Of a stretch of 32,884 nucleotides of DNA, positions 15,111-23,616 are shown in pieces (positions within the stretch are counted from its first letter, which is position 1; each line of letters begins with the position of its first letter). The DNA is taken from assembly GCA_964587175.1 (NCBI GenBank), contig CAZPKK010000010.1, positions 1 to 32,884 on the forward strand, in the 5' to 3' direction. The DNA comes from CALXVA01 sp964587175 (GTDB lineage: Bacteria; Bacillota; Clostridia; TANB77; CAG-508). Below the pieces are notes generated by a model. The model saw only the letters and a list, made by a program, of their open reading frames with translations. It was not told where the DNA came from and did not search any database. The translations under genes were made by a program, and so were the position numbers.

Positions 15111-17088
15111 ACTTTTCAATATAAAAAGTAGAAGAAAATTGGTTTTTATTAATCTTTTAATAATAGCATTCTTATCATTACTTTTGTATTTTACTTTACC
15201 GACTATACTAAATTATCCACCAAATTCAATAGATAATGAATTTCAAGTAGAAATTGTTGGTATTAAGTATACAAACCAATTTATAATAGTTTTTTTATTT
15301 TTGATGCTTTTCTTTTATATCACATTATCTATAGTCTATGGAAGATTGTCTTTTACTGAAGAAAAACTAAAAAATCCAGAATATATAAAAAAAATAAGAA
15401 AGAAAGCATTTAACTATCCATTTATAATTCTTTTATTTGAATTATTTATCCCATCTTTTTTAATTGCTTTTTTACTATTCACTTTTAAAACTGATTCTGA
15501 ATTAATTATCAGAATCACAGCTGTTATATTTACTTTTTCTTCTGTTTTTGCCATATTTTCTTATATGATTAGTAAGAGCTTTTTTGCTAATATATTAATT
15601 TCAACAGCAGAAAAGGCAAATAATGAGATTGTTGGAGTAAAAGTTCCTCTACATAGGAAATTATTAATACAAATATTACCTTTATTTTTATATTCATTCG
15701 TAATAATTTTATTAGTAGCCATTTCATTAACATCTCAAACAAAAGGTGAGATATTACATTATTTTTACAGGCAAGAATTACTTAATTATTTTGACACAAG
15801 CATCGAATATGATGTATCAGATATTCAAAACATATTAGAAAACATAAACTATAATACTGAGGGAGATCATGGCTTTATTATAAAAGCAGATGATGGAGAA
15901 ATATATTACTCTGAAGAAACATTAAATAATTTCTTTATACAGTATATTTTGAATTTCTATGATGATAATGAAGGATATTCTTATGAAAATTATGGACAAA
16001 ATATAGAGGGTTCTCTTATAAAACTTAACACAAACATAGGGGAATGTTATGTAGGTATTCGCTATTTTGTAATTAGTGATTCATTTATAACACCTTTCAT
16101 CTTTGTTAGTATGTTATTAGTGATTGTAAATATTCTAATAATACTTTATATTGGTAGAGATTTTAGTAATGACATAAATAATGTTACAGATAAAATGAAT
16201 CAAATTTCTGATTCCGATAATGTTATCTACTCCCAAAAACTCCCAATTATATCAAATGATGAAATTGGAGCTTTAACTGAATCTTTTAACAAAATTCAGA
16301 AATTAACGCAAGAATATGTAACAAAAATACATGACAACCAGAATATGCTTATGGAAAGAGAACGTTTAGCTTCTCTTGGACAACTTATTGGTGGTATCGC
16401 ACATAACTTAAAAACACCTATAATGTCAATATCTGGTGCTTCGGAAGCTTTGATTGATTTAATCAAAGAATATGATTCTTCAATAGGAGACCCTGAAGTA
16501 ACATATGCTGACCATCACGCAATTGCAAAAGATATGTATGACTGGGTTAGTAAAGTAAAATCATATTCAGAATATATGTCTGATGTAATCACTGCTGTTA
16601 AGGGACAAGCCGTAACTTTATCTGAAAATGATGCTACTTCCTTTGACATTGATGAACTTGTAAAAAGAGTTAATATATTAATGAAGCATGAATTAAAAAA
16701 TGCTTTGATAACTTTAAATTTGAATATAAATGTAAATAAAACCCTTACTTTAAGCGGAGATATAACAAGCTTAGTGCAGGTTATCAATAACATGATTTCA
16801 AATAGTATTCAAGCATATAATGGTGAGCCTAATAAATCTATTGACTTAACTATAGATAAAAAAGATAATAATGTGATAATATCAATACAAGATTATGGAT
16901 GTGGTTTACCAAAATCTGTACAAGATAAATTATTTAAAGAAATGATAACAACTAAAGGAAAAAGTGGCACTGGACTCGGATTATTTATGTCTTATTCTAC
17001 AATAAGGGCTCATTTTAATGGTGATATTACTTATGAGACTGAAAAAGGCAAGGGTACTACCTTCCACATAATAATTCCTGTTAATTAA
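15097..17088 (+). CDS. Membrane sensor histidine kinase, 663 aa
   Basis: N-terminal half with six hydrophobic helices (near 15-35, 60-80, 105-128, 135-158, 190-213, 325-350); the stretch between the last two (about 215-325, with DGEIYYSEETLNNFF) is an extracytoplasmic sensing region. Next come a HAMP-like segment and a coiled coil (350-420), the dimerisation/phosphoacceptor helix with His436 in GGIAHNLKTP, and the HATPase domain with N-box NMISNSIQA, G1 DYGCGLP and G2 GTGLGLF. The ligand is unknown. SD AGGGGGAAAAG precedes ATG 15097 (ATG 15100 is possible). The start lies inside the frame-corrected NRPS end, so kinase and NRPS are translationally linked. It is followed by a terminator, then the HD-GYP regulator, its likely partner. 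Confidence 0.92.
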   Translation: MMFSKLFNIKSRRKLVFINLLIIAFLSLLLYFTLPTILNYPPNSIDNEFQVEIVGIKYTNQFIIVFLFLMLFFYITLSIVYGRLSFTEEKLKNPEYIKKIRKKAFNYPFIILLFELFIPSFLIAFLLFTFKTDSELIIRITAVIFTFSSVFAIFSYMISKSFFANILISTAEKANNEIVGVKVPLHRKLLIQILPLFLYSFVIILLVAISLTSQTKGEILHYFYRQELLNYFDTSIEYDVSDIQNILENINYNTEGDHGFIIKADDGEIYYSEETLNNFFIQYILNFYDDNEGYSYENYGQNIEGSLIKLNTNIGECYVGIRYFVISDSFITPFIFVSMLLVIVNILIILYIGRDFSNDINNVTDKMNQISDSDNVIYSQKLPIISNDEIGALTESFNKIQKLTQEYVTKIHDNQNMLMERERLASLGQLIGGIAHNLKTPIMSISGASEALIDLIKEYDSSIGDPEVTYADHHAIAKDMYDWVSKVKSYSEYMSDVITAVKGQAVTLSENDATSFDIDELVKRVNILMKHELKNALITLNLNINVNKTLTLSGDITSLVQVINNMISNSIQAYNGEPNKSIDLTIDKKDNNVIISIQDYGCGLPKSVQDKLFKEMITTKGKSGTGLGLFMSYSTIRAHFNGDITYETEKGKGTTFHIIIPVN

Positions 17089-17111
17089 GTATTTTATATA
17101 GGATTAAATTT

Positions 17112-17150
17112 AAAATATCGAATTTTCATTTGATAATTCGATATTTTTTT
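17112..17150 (+). terminator. Terminator after the NRPS-kinase operon
   Basis: Perfect 13-bp stem AAAATATCGAATT (17112-17124) / AATTCGATATTTT (17135-17147), 10-nt loop, then T residues. It separates transcription of the kinase and the HD-GYP gene. Confidence 0.8.
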
Positions 17151-17222
17151 AGCTTTCCATATACAGTATAATAAGAATAATTTTATTGTATTAATATTCT
17201 AGTGTAAACCTTTACTACTACT

Positions 17223-17256
17223 AAGACTTTTTTGACAAAAAGTCTTGATTTTTAAT
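17223..17256 (+). terminator. Second hairpin just before the HD-GYP promoter
   Basis: Perfect 10-bp stem AAGACTTTTT (17223-17232) / AAAAAGTCTT (17237-17246) with the loop TGAC, followed by GATTTTT. It probably stops read-through, but it also overlaps the -35 box of the HD-GYP promoter, so an operator role is possible. Confidence 0.5.
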
Positions 17257-17273
17257 AAAACAATTAATATAAT
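17245..17273 (+). promoter_or_regulatory. Promoter of the HD-GYP regulator gene
   Basis: TTGATT (17245-17250), 17-nt spacer, TATAAT (17268-17273). Start near 17280, leader of about 25 nt. Confidence 0.65.
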
Positions 17274-17304
17274 ATTTATGTATTTAGATAAAGAAGGTGA
17301 TGTT

Positions 17305-18360
17305 ATGAGAAAAAATGAACATATAGCCCAATCAAACGGCTATAAAATCATCGCTGTTGATGATGAAGAAGGAATTGTAGATTCACTTTCTATTTTCTTA
17401 AAAAGGTCTGGATATGATTTTACTGGAGTAACAGATCCAATGGAGGCAATTGAAAAAGTTAGAAACGAACATTTTGATTTAATGATACTTGATTTTATTA
17501 TGGATCCTATTCATGGCGATCAGGTCGTTGAAGAAATTAGAAAGTTTAATAAAGAATTATATATTCTTTTGCTTACTGGACATAAGGACCTAGCCCCACC
17601 TCTTGAAACTATTAGAAGATTAGATATTCAAGGATATTGTGAAAAAAGTGATAAGTTTGACCAACTATTGCTTTTAATTGAGTCTGGAATTAAGTCAATA
17701 AAACAGATGAATGAAATAAAAAGAATTAATCAAGAATTATCTGAAACATATGAAAAATTAGAGAAAGCATATTTAGATAGCATACAAACCCTTAGATATA
17801 CGGTTGAAGCAAAAGACCCATATACCAGAGGACATTCTGATAGGGTATCTGAATATTCTGTACTGCTTGGAGAAAAGTTAGGTTTGTCTGAAGAAGATAT
17901 AAAAACATTACGTATAGGTGGATTGTTCCATGACATTGGTAAAATTGGTATTCCTGATAGCATTTTATTAAAGGAAGCTAAACTAACTGATGATGAGTAT
18001 TCCGAAATAAAAAATCACCCTTCAATTGGTGCGCATATATTATGCAATGCAGAAGTTTTTAAAGAGATTATACCAATTGTAAAACACCATCATGAAAGAT
18101 ATGATGGCAGAGGTTATCCATCTCAATTAAAAGGTGAAGATATACCATACTTAGCGAGAATCGCTGCTGTTGCAGATGCATTTGATGCAATGACATCAAA
18201 AAGAACATATAGAAATTCTTTACCTATAAATGTGGTTCATGAAGAAATAGAAAAAAATTTAGGTACACAATTTGATCCTGAGATAGGAAAAACATTTTTA
18301 AGTATTTTAGATAATGATTATAATAAAATTACAGAAATACAAGAAAAATATCCTGCTTAA
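17305..18360 (+). CDS. Response regulator with HD-GYP domain (putative c-di-GMP phosphodiesterase)
   Basis: 351 aa, cytoplasmic. The receiver domain (about 12-130) has the acidic pair in AVDDEE, the phosphoacceptor Asp in LMILDFIMDP, Thr in LLLTGH and Lys in YCEKSD. A coiled linker leads to an HD-GYP domain (about 165-345) with HSDRV, LFHDIGKIGIPD, HHHERYDGRGYP and ARIAAVADAFDAMTS, so all metal ligands and the GYP loop are present. HD-GYP enzymes hydrolyse cyclic di-GMP to pGpG or GMP. ATG 17305 follows SD AAGGTGAT; upstream in-frame starts lie at or before the transcription start. It comes directly after the kinase, its most likely phosphodonor, but has its own promoter and a strong downstream hairpin. 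Confidence 0.93.
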   Translation: MRKNEHIAQSNGYKIIAVDDEEGIVDSLSIFLKRSGYDFTGVTDPMEAIEKVRNEHFDLMILDFIMDPIHGDQVVEEIRKFNKELYILLLTGHKDLAPPLETIRRLDIQGYCEKSDKFDQLLLLIESGIKSIKQMNEIKRINQELSETYEKLEKAYLDSIQTLRYTVEAKDPYTRGHSDRVSEYSVLLGEKLGLSEEDIKTLRIGGLFHDIGKIGIPDSILLKEAKLTDDEYSEIKNHPSIGAHILCNAEVFKEIIPIVKHHHERYDGRGYPSQLKGEDIPYLARIAAVADAFDAMTSKRTYRNSLPINVVHEEIEKNLGTQFDPEIGKTFLSILDNDYNKITEIQEKYPA

Positions 18361-18390
18361 TGTGAACGCACTAGAACTTGTTATATAGAG

Positions 18391-18424
18391 AAAAGGTGGT
18401 AGAATTAAAAATCTACCACCTTTT
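18391..18424. terminator. Hairpin terminator after the HD-GYP gene
   Basis: Perfect 13-bp stem AAAAGGTGGTAGA (18391-18403) / TCTACCACCTTTT (18412-18424). Weak outer pairing continues (ACGCACTAGAACTT near 18366 with AAGTTATGCTAGTTCGT near 18437). It lies between convergent genes and may serve both. Confidence 0.75.
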
Positions 18425-18515
18425 CCTATTCAATAAAGTTATGCTAGTTCGTCCGAGCAAGGCGAGCACATGTATTTTCCCGTTGTTCCAGAGACTTGCC
18501 CCACGAAATGTCTTC

Positions 18516-18980
18516 TTATTTTTTTCTTTTTCCGAAAATCTCTAATATTTTATAATAAATTCTTTTATACCATGGATATGTTTTTATATCCACTAATTGC
18601 TTTTGCTCCTCACTTTGAGCCTCTTCTTCATCATTTTTTTCTTTATTGTCTTTTCTTTTAAAAAGATTCTCATAATTAAATTTTTCTTGTTTTTCTTCTT
18701 CTCTTCTCTTATTTTCTTTTTGCTCTTCTTCTAAAAAGCTTTGCCTTTCTTCTTCAGAACAAATATAATCTACATATATAACTGCTAAAATATCCTTAGT
18801 TTCTTCCATTACTGAATCTTCCCAGTTGTCATTCGAAAAATCAATGTTTGGAACATATTCATTATCAGCACTTTCTTTTAAGTATTCAATAACGTTTTGA
18901 GGTATTTTTTTAACAATTTCTTCTTCCGTATTTTCTAAAACCTCTAGAACCTCTGTTATAACTTTATTATATTTATTCAT
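18516..18980 (-). CDS. Hypothetical acidic/charged protein, 154 aa
   Basis: No family recognised. The first half looks folded (KIPQNVIEYLKESADNEYVPNIDFS, DILAVIYVDYICSEEE); the region after about 85 is a long Glu/Lys/Gln-rich helix (low complexity), ending in a basic tail with aromatic residues (YPWYKRIYYKILEIFGKRKK) that could bind a membrane or nucleic acid. No TM segment or signal peptide. SD GAGGGAG is well placed before ATG 18980. It is 40 nt downstream of the next hypothetical gene on the same strand; the two are probably cotranscribed. Confidence 0.75.
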   Translation of the reverse strand: MNKYNKVITEVLEVLENTEEEIVKKIPQNVIEYLKESADNEYVPNIDFSNDNWEDSVMEETKDILAVIYVDYICSEEERQSFLEEEQKENKRREEEKQEKFNYENLFKRKDNKEKNDEEEAQSEEQKQLVDIKTYPWYKRIYYKILEIFGKRKK

Positions 18981-19020
18981 ATTTTATCTCCCTCTTTTGT
19001 AGATACTATTCTTCAGGACT

Positions 19021-19839
19021 TTATTCTACTCTTTCAGTTTCTTTTTCTTCTTTTGCTTCTGCCCTTGCTTGCCTTATTACTTCTATTCCTTTTCTCTTTC
19101 CAGCTACATAATTAGCTACTGCTATTTTACGGAAAGATCCTTCTCCTATTTTATTTAGTATCCTACCTTTTACTGGACCAGGTTTTGAATGAGGTTTGCC
19201 AGCTTCTCCTTCATCATACATCGAGTATGCAAAACTTGGAAAATCTGTTTTTATTGTCATCTCCCCTTTACTGCTTAGATTTGTATTTTCCCCTACTATT
19301 TCAAATCCTACTTCTTTTAATATTGCCGATAATTTTTCTGTTTCTCCCTCTTTTGCTCCACCAGCTTGTGTTAAAATTCCTCTATCATATTGTAGTTTTA
19401 CATTTACTTTTTTTTCATTTTCTCTTGGATCAATACATGTCAATGCGCCTTCTCCTACCTTATCAATTCCATCCCAGTCTAATGTACTATAATAAAACTC
19501 AATAATTTCTTCTGCTAATTGTGGAGTTAACCAATCTTCATTTCCATCTACAACAAGAACTCTTTCTTGTTGCCTTTCATAATTAAATCTTTCATTTTCA
19601 CTCATTTGTGATAATTTCTCTTCTGATAGTTGTGCAGGCTGTATTACTATATAACCTTTTTCTTTTAATTCTTCAAGAACTTTCTTTCCCCATCCTTTTG
19701 TGTCAATTCCTCCTATTTCAACTGCACCTGTCTCTCTAGATATATGGTCTTCCATATATCTAATTGCTGTGTGATCTCTACCTTCTTCTATTTCTTTTTC
19801 ATATATTCTTTTTAGCTCATCCTCTCTTTTTCTCTCCAT
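19021..19839 (-). CDS. Hypothetical protein, 272 aa
   Basis: Function unknown. A soluble, charged protein: an N-terminal helical segment (1-45), a mixed alpha/beta middle, and a C-terminal part with GKPHSKPGPVKGRILNKIG and SFRKIAVANYVAGKRKGIEV, followed by a Glu/Arg-rich tail. There are no TM segments and no recognisable catalytic motif. ATG 19839 is chosen because SD AGGAGAGGTGG stands 5-10 nt before it; GTG 19848 overlaps that SD. It lies between tex (opposite end, same strand) and the 154-aa hypothetical gene, and may start a two-gene operon. Confidence 0.78.
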   Translation of the reverse strand: MERKREDELKRIYEKEIEEGRDHTAIRYMEDHISRETGAVEIGGIDTKGWGKKVLEELKEKGYIVIQPAQLSEEKLSQMSENERFNYERQQERVLVVDGNEDWLTPQLAEEIIEFYYSTLDWDGIDKVGEGALTCIDPRENEKKVNVKLQYDRGILTQAGGAKEGETEKLSAILKEVGFEIVGENTNLSSKGEMTIKTDFPSFAYSMYDEGEAGKPHSKPGPVKGRILNKIGEGSFRKIAVANYVAGKRKGIEVIRQARAEAKEEKETERVE

Positions 19840-19919
19840 ATTTTCCACCTCTCCTTTTAATACTCATATTATATATTTTACAACTATCTTGTTTTTTTGT
19901 CAATACAACCAAGTCAAAT

Positions 19920-22106
19920 TCAAACTTTCATACTCAACTTTACTTTTTGCCTATCCCCATCAATTCCAATCACTTTAACCTTTACTATATCTCCGACAGA
20001 CACTATATCAGATGGATTTTTTATAAAACTATTACTCATTTCCGAAATATGTACTAAACCATCATGCTTTACTCCAATATCTATAAATGCTCCAAAATCT
20101 GTTACATTTCTTACCGTGCCTGTTAAAACTTGTCCTTCTCTTAAATCTTCAAATTTTAGCACATCCGCTCTTAGTACTGGCTTAGGCATTTCTTCTCTTG
20201 GGTCTCTACCTGGTTTTGAAAGCTCTTCTACAATATCCTTTAAAGTCATCTCTCCTACTTCAAATTCTTTTGCAGTTTCAGCAATATTCATCTCTGATAA
20301 TTTTTTCTTTATCTCTCTTAATTTTTCCTTATCCGTTAGTTCTTCTTTCTTATACCCTATTTTTTCCAATAGCTTTTCTGCTATTTCATAACTTTCTGGG
20401 TGAACAGCTGTAATTTCTAGTGGATTATTCCCCTCAAACACGCGAATAAATCCAGCACATTGTTCAAAAGCTGATTTTCCCAGCTTTGGAACTTTTAGTA
20501 ATTCTCTTCTTTCTTTTATTTTTCCATTTTCATCTCTGTGTTTTACAATATTATTAGCAATTGTTTTATTTATTCCAGATATGTATTGTAAAAGTGATGG
20601 TGTTGCAGTATTTACATCCACTCCTACTTTATTAACGGCATCTTCAACCACACCTGTTAAGCTTTCCGAGAGTTTTTTCTGATTCACATCATGTTGATAT
20701 TGTCCGACACCAATAGACTTTGGATCTATTTTTACAAGTTCTGCTAATGGATCTTGTAATCTTCTTGCTATTGAAATAGCGCCTCTTAAAGAAACATTTA
20801 TATCTGGATATTCTTCTGTTGCAAGTTTAGATGCAGAATATACAGATGCCCCCGCCTCTGATACTATTGCATAATGAACATCCCTATCTAATTCTTCTTT
20901 AGCTCTTTTTATTACATCAGCTACAAATATTTCAGACTCCCTTGAAGCTGTTCCATTTCCTATAGCAAACATATTTACATCATATTTATTTATGAGGTTT
21001 AGCAGAACTTTTGCTGAATTTTCCACATCATTTTGTGGCTCTGTTGGATAAATCGTTGTGGTATCTAATACTTTTCCTGTTTCATCAATCACTGCAATTT
21101 TGCATCCTGTTCTATATGCTGGATCAAAGCCTATTACTGTTAAATTTTTTATTGGAGCCCCTAAAAGTAATTGTTTTGCATTTTTGCCAAATACTTTTAT
21201 GGCTTTTTCTTCCGCCTTTTCTGTCAAATCAGAACGTATCTCTCTATCAATTGAAGGCTCTATTAATCTCTTCCAACTATCTTCTACAGTGTTTATTAAG
21301 TAGTTTTCAAATTGTGTATGACCTATTATTAAATCACGTTCCATATATTCTAGGATTTTATCTTCTGGTTTGTCTATTTTTACTTTTAAAAACTCTTCTT
21401 TTTCTCCTCTGTTTATAGCTAGAATCCTATGGCTTGGAATCCTTTTTATGCTTTCATTAAAATCATAATACATATCATAGCTAGATTTTTCATCTGGGTT
21501 AGCTGCTTTTACATTTATAACTGCTTCTCTATAACAAATTCCTTTTATTTTCTTTCTATATTTTGCATTATCAGATATATCTTCTGCAATTATGTCTAAT
21601 GCTCCTTGAATTGCTTCGTTTGCATCTGCAACAATTTTGTCTTTTGGAGCGTCCTTTTCCACACTATCCACATTTACAAAATCTTTTGCAATCTCTTCTA
21701 GTGGCCTTGTTTCTTTTTGTTCCATAATGATATTTGCCAATGGCTCTAGCCCCTTTGCTTTTGCTACAGTCGCTCTTGTTTTCTTTTTTGGCTTATATGG
21801 TCTATAAATATCTTCTACTTCAGCAAGTGTTTTTGCTCCTTCTATTGATTTCGATATTTCCTCTGTTAATTTTCCCTGCTCTTCTATTGAATTTACAACT
21901 TCTACTTTTCTTTTTTCCAAATTCCTCAAGTAATTAAGTCTTTCCCCTAATTCTCTTAAATTTTCATCTGAAAGTCCTCCTGTTGCTTCCTTCCTATAAC
22001 GTGCAATAAAAGGAATTGTATTTCCTTCATCTATTAGCTTTACTGCCGAATCAACTTGACTTTCCTTTATTTCTAGCTCTTCCGCAATAATCCTTGAAAT
22101 TTCCAT
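19920..22106 (-). CDS. tex: Tex-family RNA-binding protein / transcription accessory protein
   Basis: 728 aa, the usual length for Tex. Domains in order: N-terminal helical region (SLDEGNTIPFIARYRKE-like segment at about 25-43 and EDIYRPYKPKKKTRATVAK at about 98-116), YqgF/RNase-H-like fold (VIGFDPAYRTGCKIAVID near 325), helix-hairpin-helix region (VNTATPSLLQYISGINKTIA; GKSAFEQCAGFIRV), and a C-terminal S1 RNA-binding domain (GTVRNVTDFGAFIDIGVKHD, last 75 residues). It acts in the cytoplasm on RNA and transcription complexes. ATG 22106 is preceded by AAAGGAAA at a slightly long distance. It is well conserved, without visible defects. Confidence 0.96.
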   Translation of the reverse strand: MEISRIIAEELEIKESQVDSAVKLIDEGNTIPFIARYRKEATGGLSDENLRELGERLNYLRNLEKRKVEVVNSIEEQGKLTEEISKSIEGAKTLAEVEDIYRPYKPKKKTRATVAKAKGLEPLANIIMEQKETRPLEEIAKDFVNVDSVEKDAPKDKIVADANEAIQGALDIIAEDISDNAKYRKKIKGICYREAVINVKAANPDEKSSYDMYYDFNESIKRIPSHRILAINRGEKEEFLKVKIDKPEDKILEYMERDLIIGHTQFENYLINTVEDSWKRLIEPSIDREIRSDLTEKAEEKAIKVFGKNAKQLLLGAPIKNLTVIGFDPAYRTGCKIAVIDETGKVLDTTTIYPTEPQNDVENSAKVLLNLINKYDVNMFAIGNGTASRESEIFVADVIKRAKEELDRDVHYAIVSEAGASVYSASKLATEEYPDINVSLRGAISIARRLQDPLAELVKIDPKSIGVGQYQHDVNQKKLSESLTGVVEDAVNKVGVDVNTATPSLLQYISGINKTIANNIVKHRDENGKIKERRELLKVPKLGKSAFEQCAGFIRVFEGNNPLEITAVHPESYEIAEKLLEKIGYKKEELTDKEKLREIKKKLSEMNIAETAKEFEVGEMTLKDIVEELSKPGRDPREEMPKPVLRADVLKFEDLREGQVLTGTVRNVTDFGAFIDIGVKHDGLVHISEMSNSFIKNPSDIVSVGDIVKVKVIGIDGDRQKVKLSMKV

Positions 22107-22129
22107 ACTTAATCGTTTCCTTTCTGTTA

Positions 22130-22249
22130 TTAAATATCTATTTTTAATTTCGATTTATCTAGCCCTATTACTCCGTAAATTTCCTCTATTATCTTTTTTA
22201 CTTGATGATTATTATATTTTTTATCTTTGTTTGTACATATATCAAAATA
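22130..22249 (-). pseudogene. Possible gene remnant upstream of tex; rest of the 22107-22525 gap has no gene
   Basis: A short open frame on the minus strand reads DICTNKDKKYNNHQVKK then IIEEIYGVIGLDKSKLKIDI and stops at 22130, 24 nt before the tex start. It has protein-like composition but no start codon or SD, so it may be the degraded end of a lost gene or chance. The remainder of the gap (22250-22525) is AT-rich and shows only the leader of the next gene. Confidence 0.2.
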
Positions 22250-22525
22250 TTATATTGTACTCCCCATAATGTATATTGCATGTTTTCACATTGTATAAAA
22301 TTAGCTTTTATATAATGATTTTTTCTTTTTTTATTGTATGATAAATTTAAATATCATACTTACCCTCCTTATTACACAGTTTATGCCCAATATCTCATAT
22401 CTTTGAACTTTAACATTATATCATTATTATATTTAATTTTGCAAATATTATTTCAACCACATATTTAATTTTGTCTAAAAATAGTATATAATAGTTCTGA
22501 ATTTAATGTAAAAGGAGGAGTTTTT

Positions 22526-23203
22526 ATGGGAATAGCTTCATTTGTTATTGGATTAATTTGTTTGATCCTATCACCATTTTTGAATATTTTTTTAATATTA
22601 CCTTCTATATTAGCCTTAGTTTTAGGAATTGTAGATTGTATAATAAAATCAAAAAAGAAACAGTCTAAAGGTTTCTCTGTAGCAGGAATTGTACTATCTG
22701 TCATAGCTTTAGTGCTTTCCATTCTTTTTTTAGTATTCTTTATATTTGCTTTTGACTCTCTTACTGATAATATATTAAATGTAGCAAACTCTCTTGCTGA
22801 TGAGGTGGAAATTCTACAATCTACTACTACCTATGGAGTAGGTGAATCTGCAACAATAGATGATATAAAAATCACATTAACATCTGTTGACAAAGACTTT
22901 AAAGATTACTACAGCTATGCAAGTGTTGATGATGATTATACGATTTTAAAAGCCGATTTTGAACTTGAAAATGTAGGTGATTACACAGAATATGTTTACT
23001 ATTCGGATTTCACTTGTTATGCAGATCAATTTTCATGTGACAACTTCACATACGTTGAGGACGGCTACTTTTCTGAATCATTATCATCAGGCAGAAAAAC
23101 TGTAGTCTCTGTATATTTTGAAGTACCAGAAGATACAGACTCAATCGAAATTGAATTTGAACCATCTTATGACTCAAAAATAACTTTTGATTTATCTAAT
23201 TAG
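22526..23203 (+). CDS. Membrane protein with DUF4190-like and DUF4352-like parts
   Basis: 225 aa. Residues 1-30 and 50-78 form two hydrophobic hairpins around a basic loop (IIKSKKKQSKGFSVAGIVLS), the pattern of DUF4190. After a short linker, about 100-225 form an extracytoplasmic beta-sandwich like DUF4352: YGVGESATIDDIKITLTSV, YTILKADFELENVG, GRKTVVSVYFEVPEDTDSIEIE. Such proteins are cell-surface lipoprotein-like or stress-associated; the specific role is unknown. SD AAAGGAGGAG is ideally placed before ATG 22526, with a TATAAT at about 22484-22489. A single-gene unit ending at a perfect terminator. Confidence 0.88.
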   Translation: MGIASFVIGLICLILSPFLNIFLILPSILALVLGIVDCIIKSKKKQSKGFSVAGIVLSVIALVLSILFLVFFIFAFDSLTDNILNVANSLADEVEILQSTTTYGVGESATIDDIKITLTSVDKDFKDYYSYASVDDDYTILKADFELENVGDYTEYVYYSDFTCYADQFSCDNFTYVEDGYFSESLSSGRKTVVSVYFEVPEDTDSIEIEFEPSYDSKITFDLSN

Positions 23204-23211
23204 TTTAACTC

Positions 23212-23254
23212 AAAACCAGTGTCATTTAGCTTATCCAAATGACACTGGTTTTTT
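23212..23254 (+). terminator. Strong terminator after the DUF4190/DUF4352 gene
   Basis: Perfect 16-bp stem AAAACCAGTGTCATTT (23212-23227) / AAATGACACTGGTTTT (23237-23252), 9-nt loop and trailing T run. Confidence 0.9.
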
Positions 23255-23414
23255 GTATCATTATTATATATATTTTAATACCAGCAATAAATACTTTTAT
23301 ATCTACTATACTTTTCCATCTTTTCAAAAAAAAGTCGCTTATCTAGCCCTTTTCAAGATATTTACTTAAAATCAACTTCCTTTTTTTACAATTCCATTGC
23401 CATCCAAAAAAGTA

Positions 23415-23458
23415 CAAAAAAGAAGAGGAACTACTCACCTCTGTAAGCAATTCCTCTT
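23415..23458 (-). terminator. Terminator downstream of pcrA
   Basis: Stem AAGAGGAA (23423-23430) / TTCCTCTT (23451-23458) with a 20-nt loop. On the minus strand the hairpin is followed by CTTTTTT. Repeat copy C lies between it and the pcrA stop. Confidence 0.5.
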
Positions 23459-23460
23459 TT

Positions 23461-23607
23461 CCAATTTGGGGACAGGCGTTTTTCTCTGCTTTTTTCCAAA
23501 TTAGGGACACACGTTAATCTTTATTAAGATTTATATTAACGTACGTCCTATTTTATACTTTTTTAAAAATTTATTCTAGGCGCGCATAGCGACCAAACGG
23601 GCCTTTC
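23461..23607 (+). repeat. MITE-like repeat, copy C (partial)
   Basis: The left end has the same tandem pair of terminal motifs as copy A, with almost the same spacing: CCAATTTGGGGACAGGCGTT (23461-23480) and CCAAATTAGGGACACACGTT (23496-23515), 35 bp apart. The segment AGCGACCAAACGGGCCTT (23588-23605) matches copy B at 2531-2548 in 17 of 18 positions. The stretch between is shortened and different (TTAATCTTTATTAAG and others), and the right terminal motif is absent, so this copy is truncated beside the pcrA stop. Confidence 0.65.
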
Positions 23608-23616
23608 CCACTTAAT

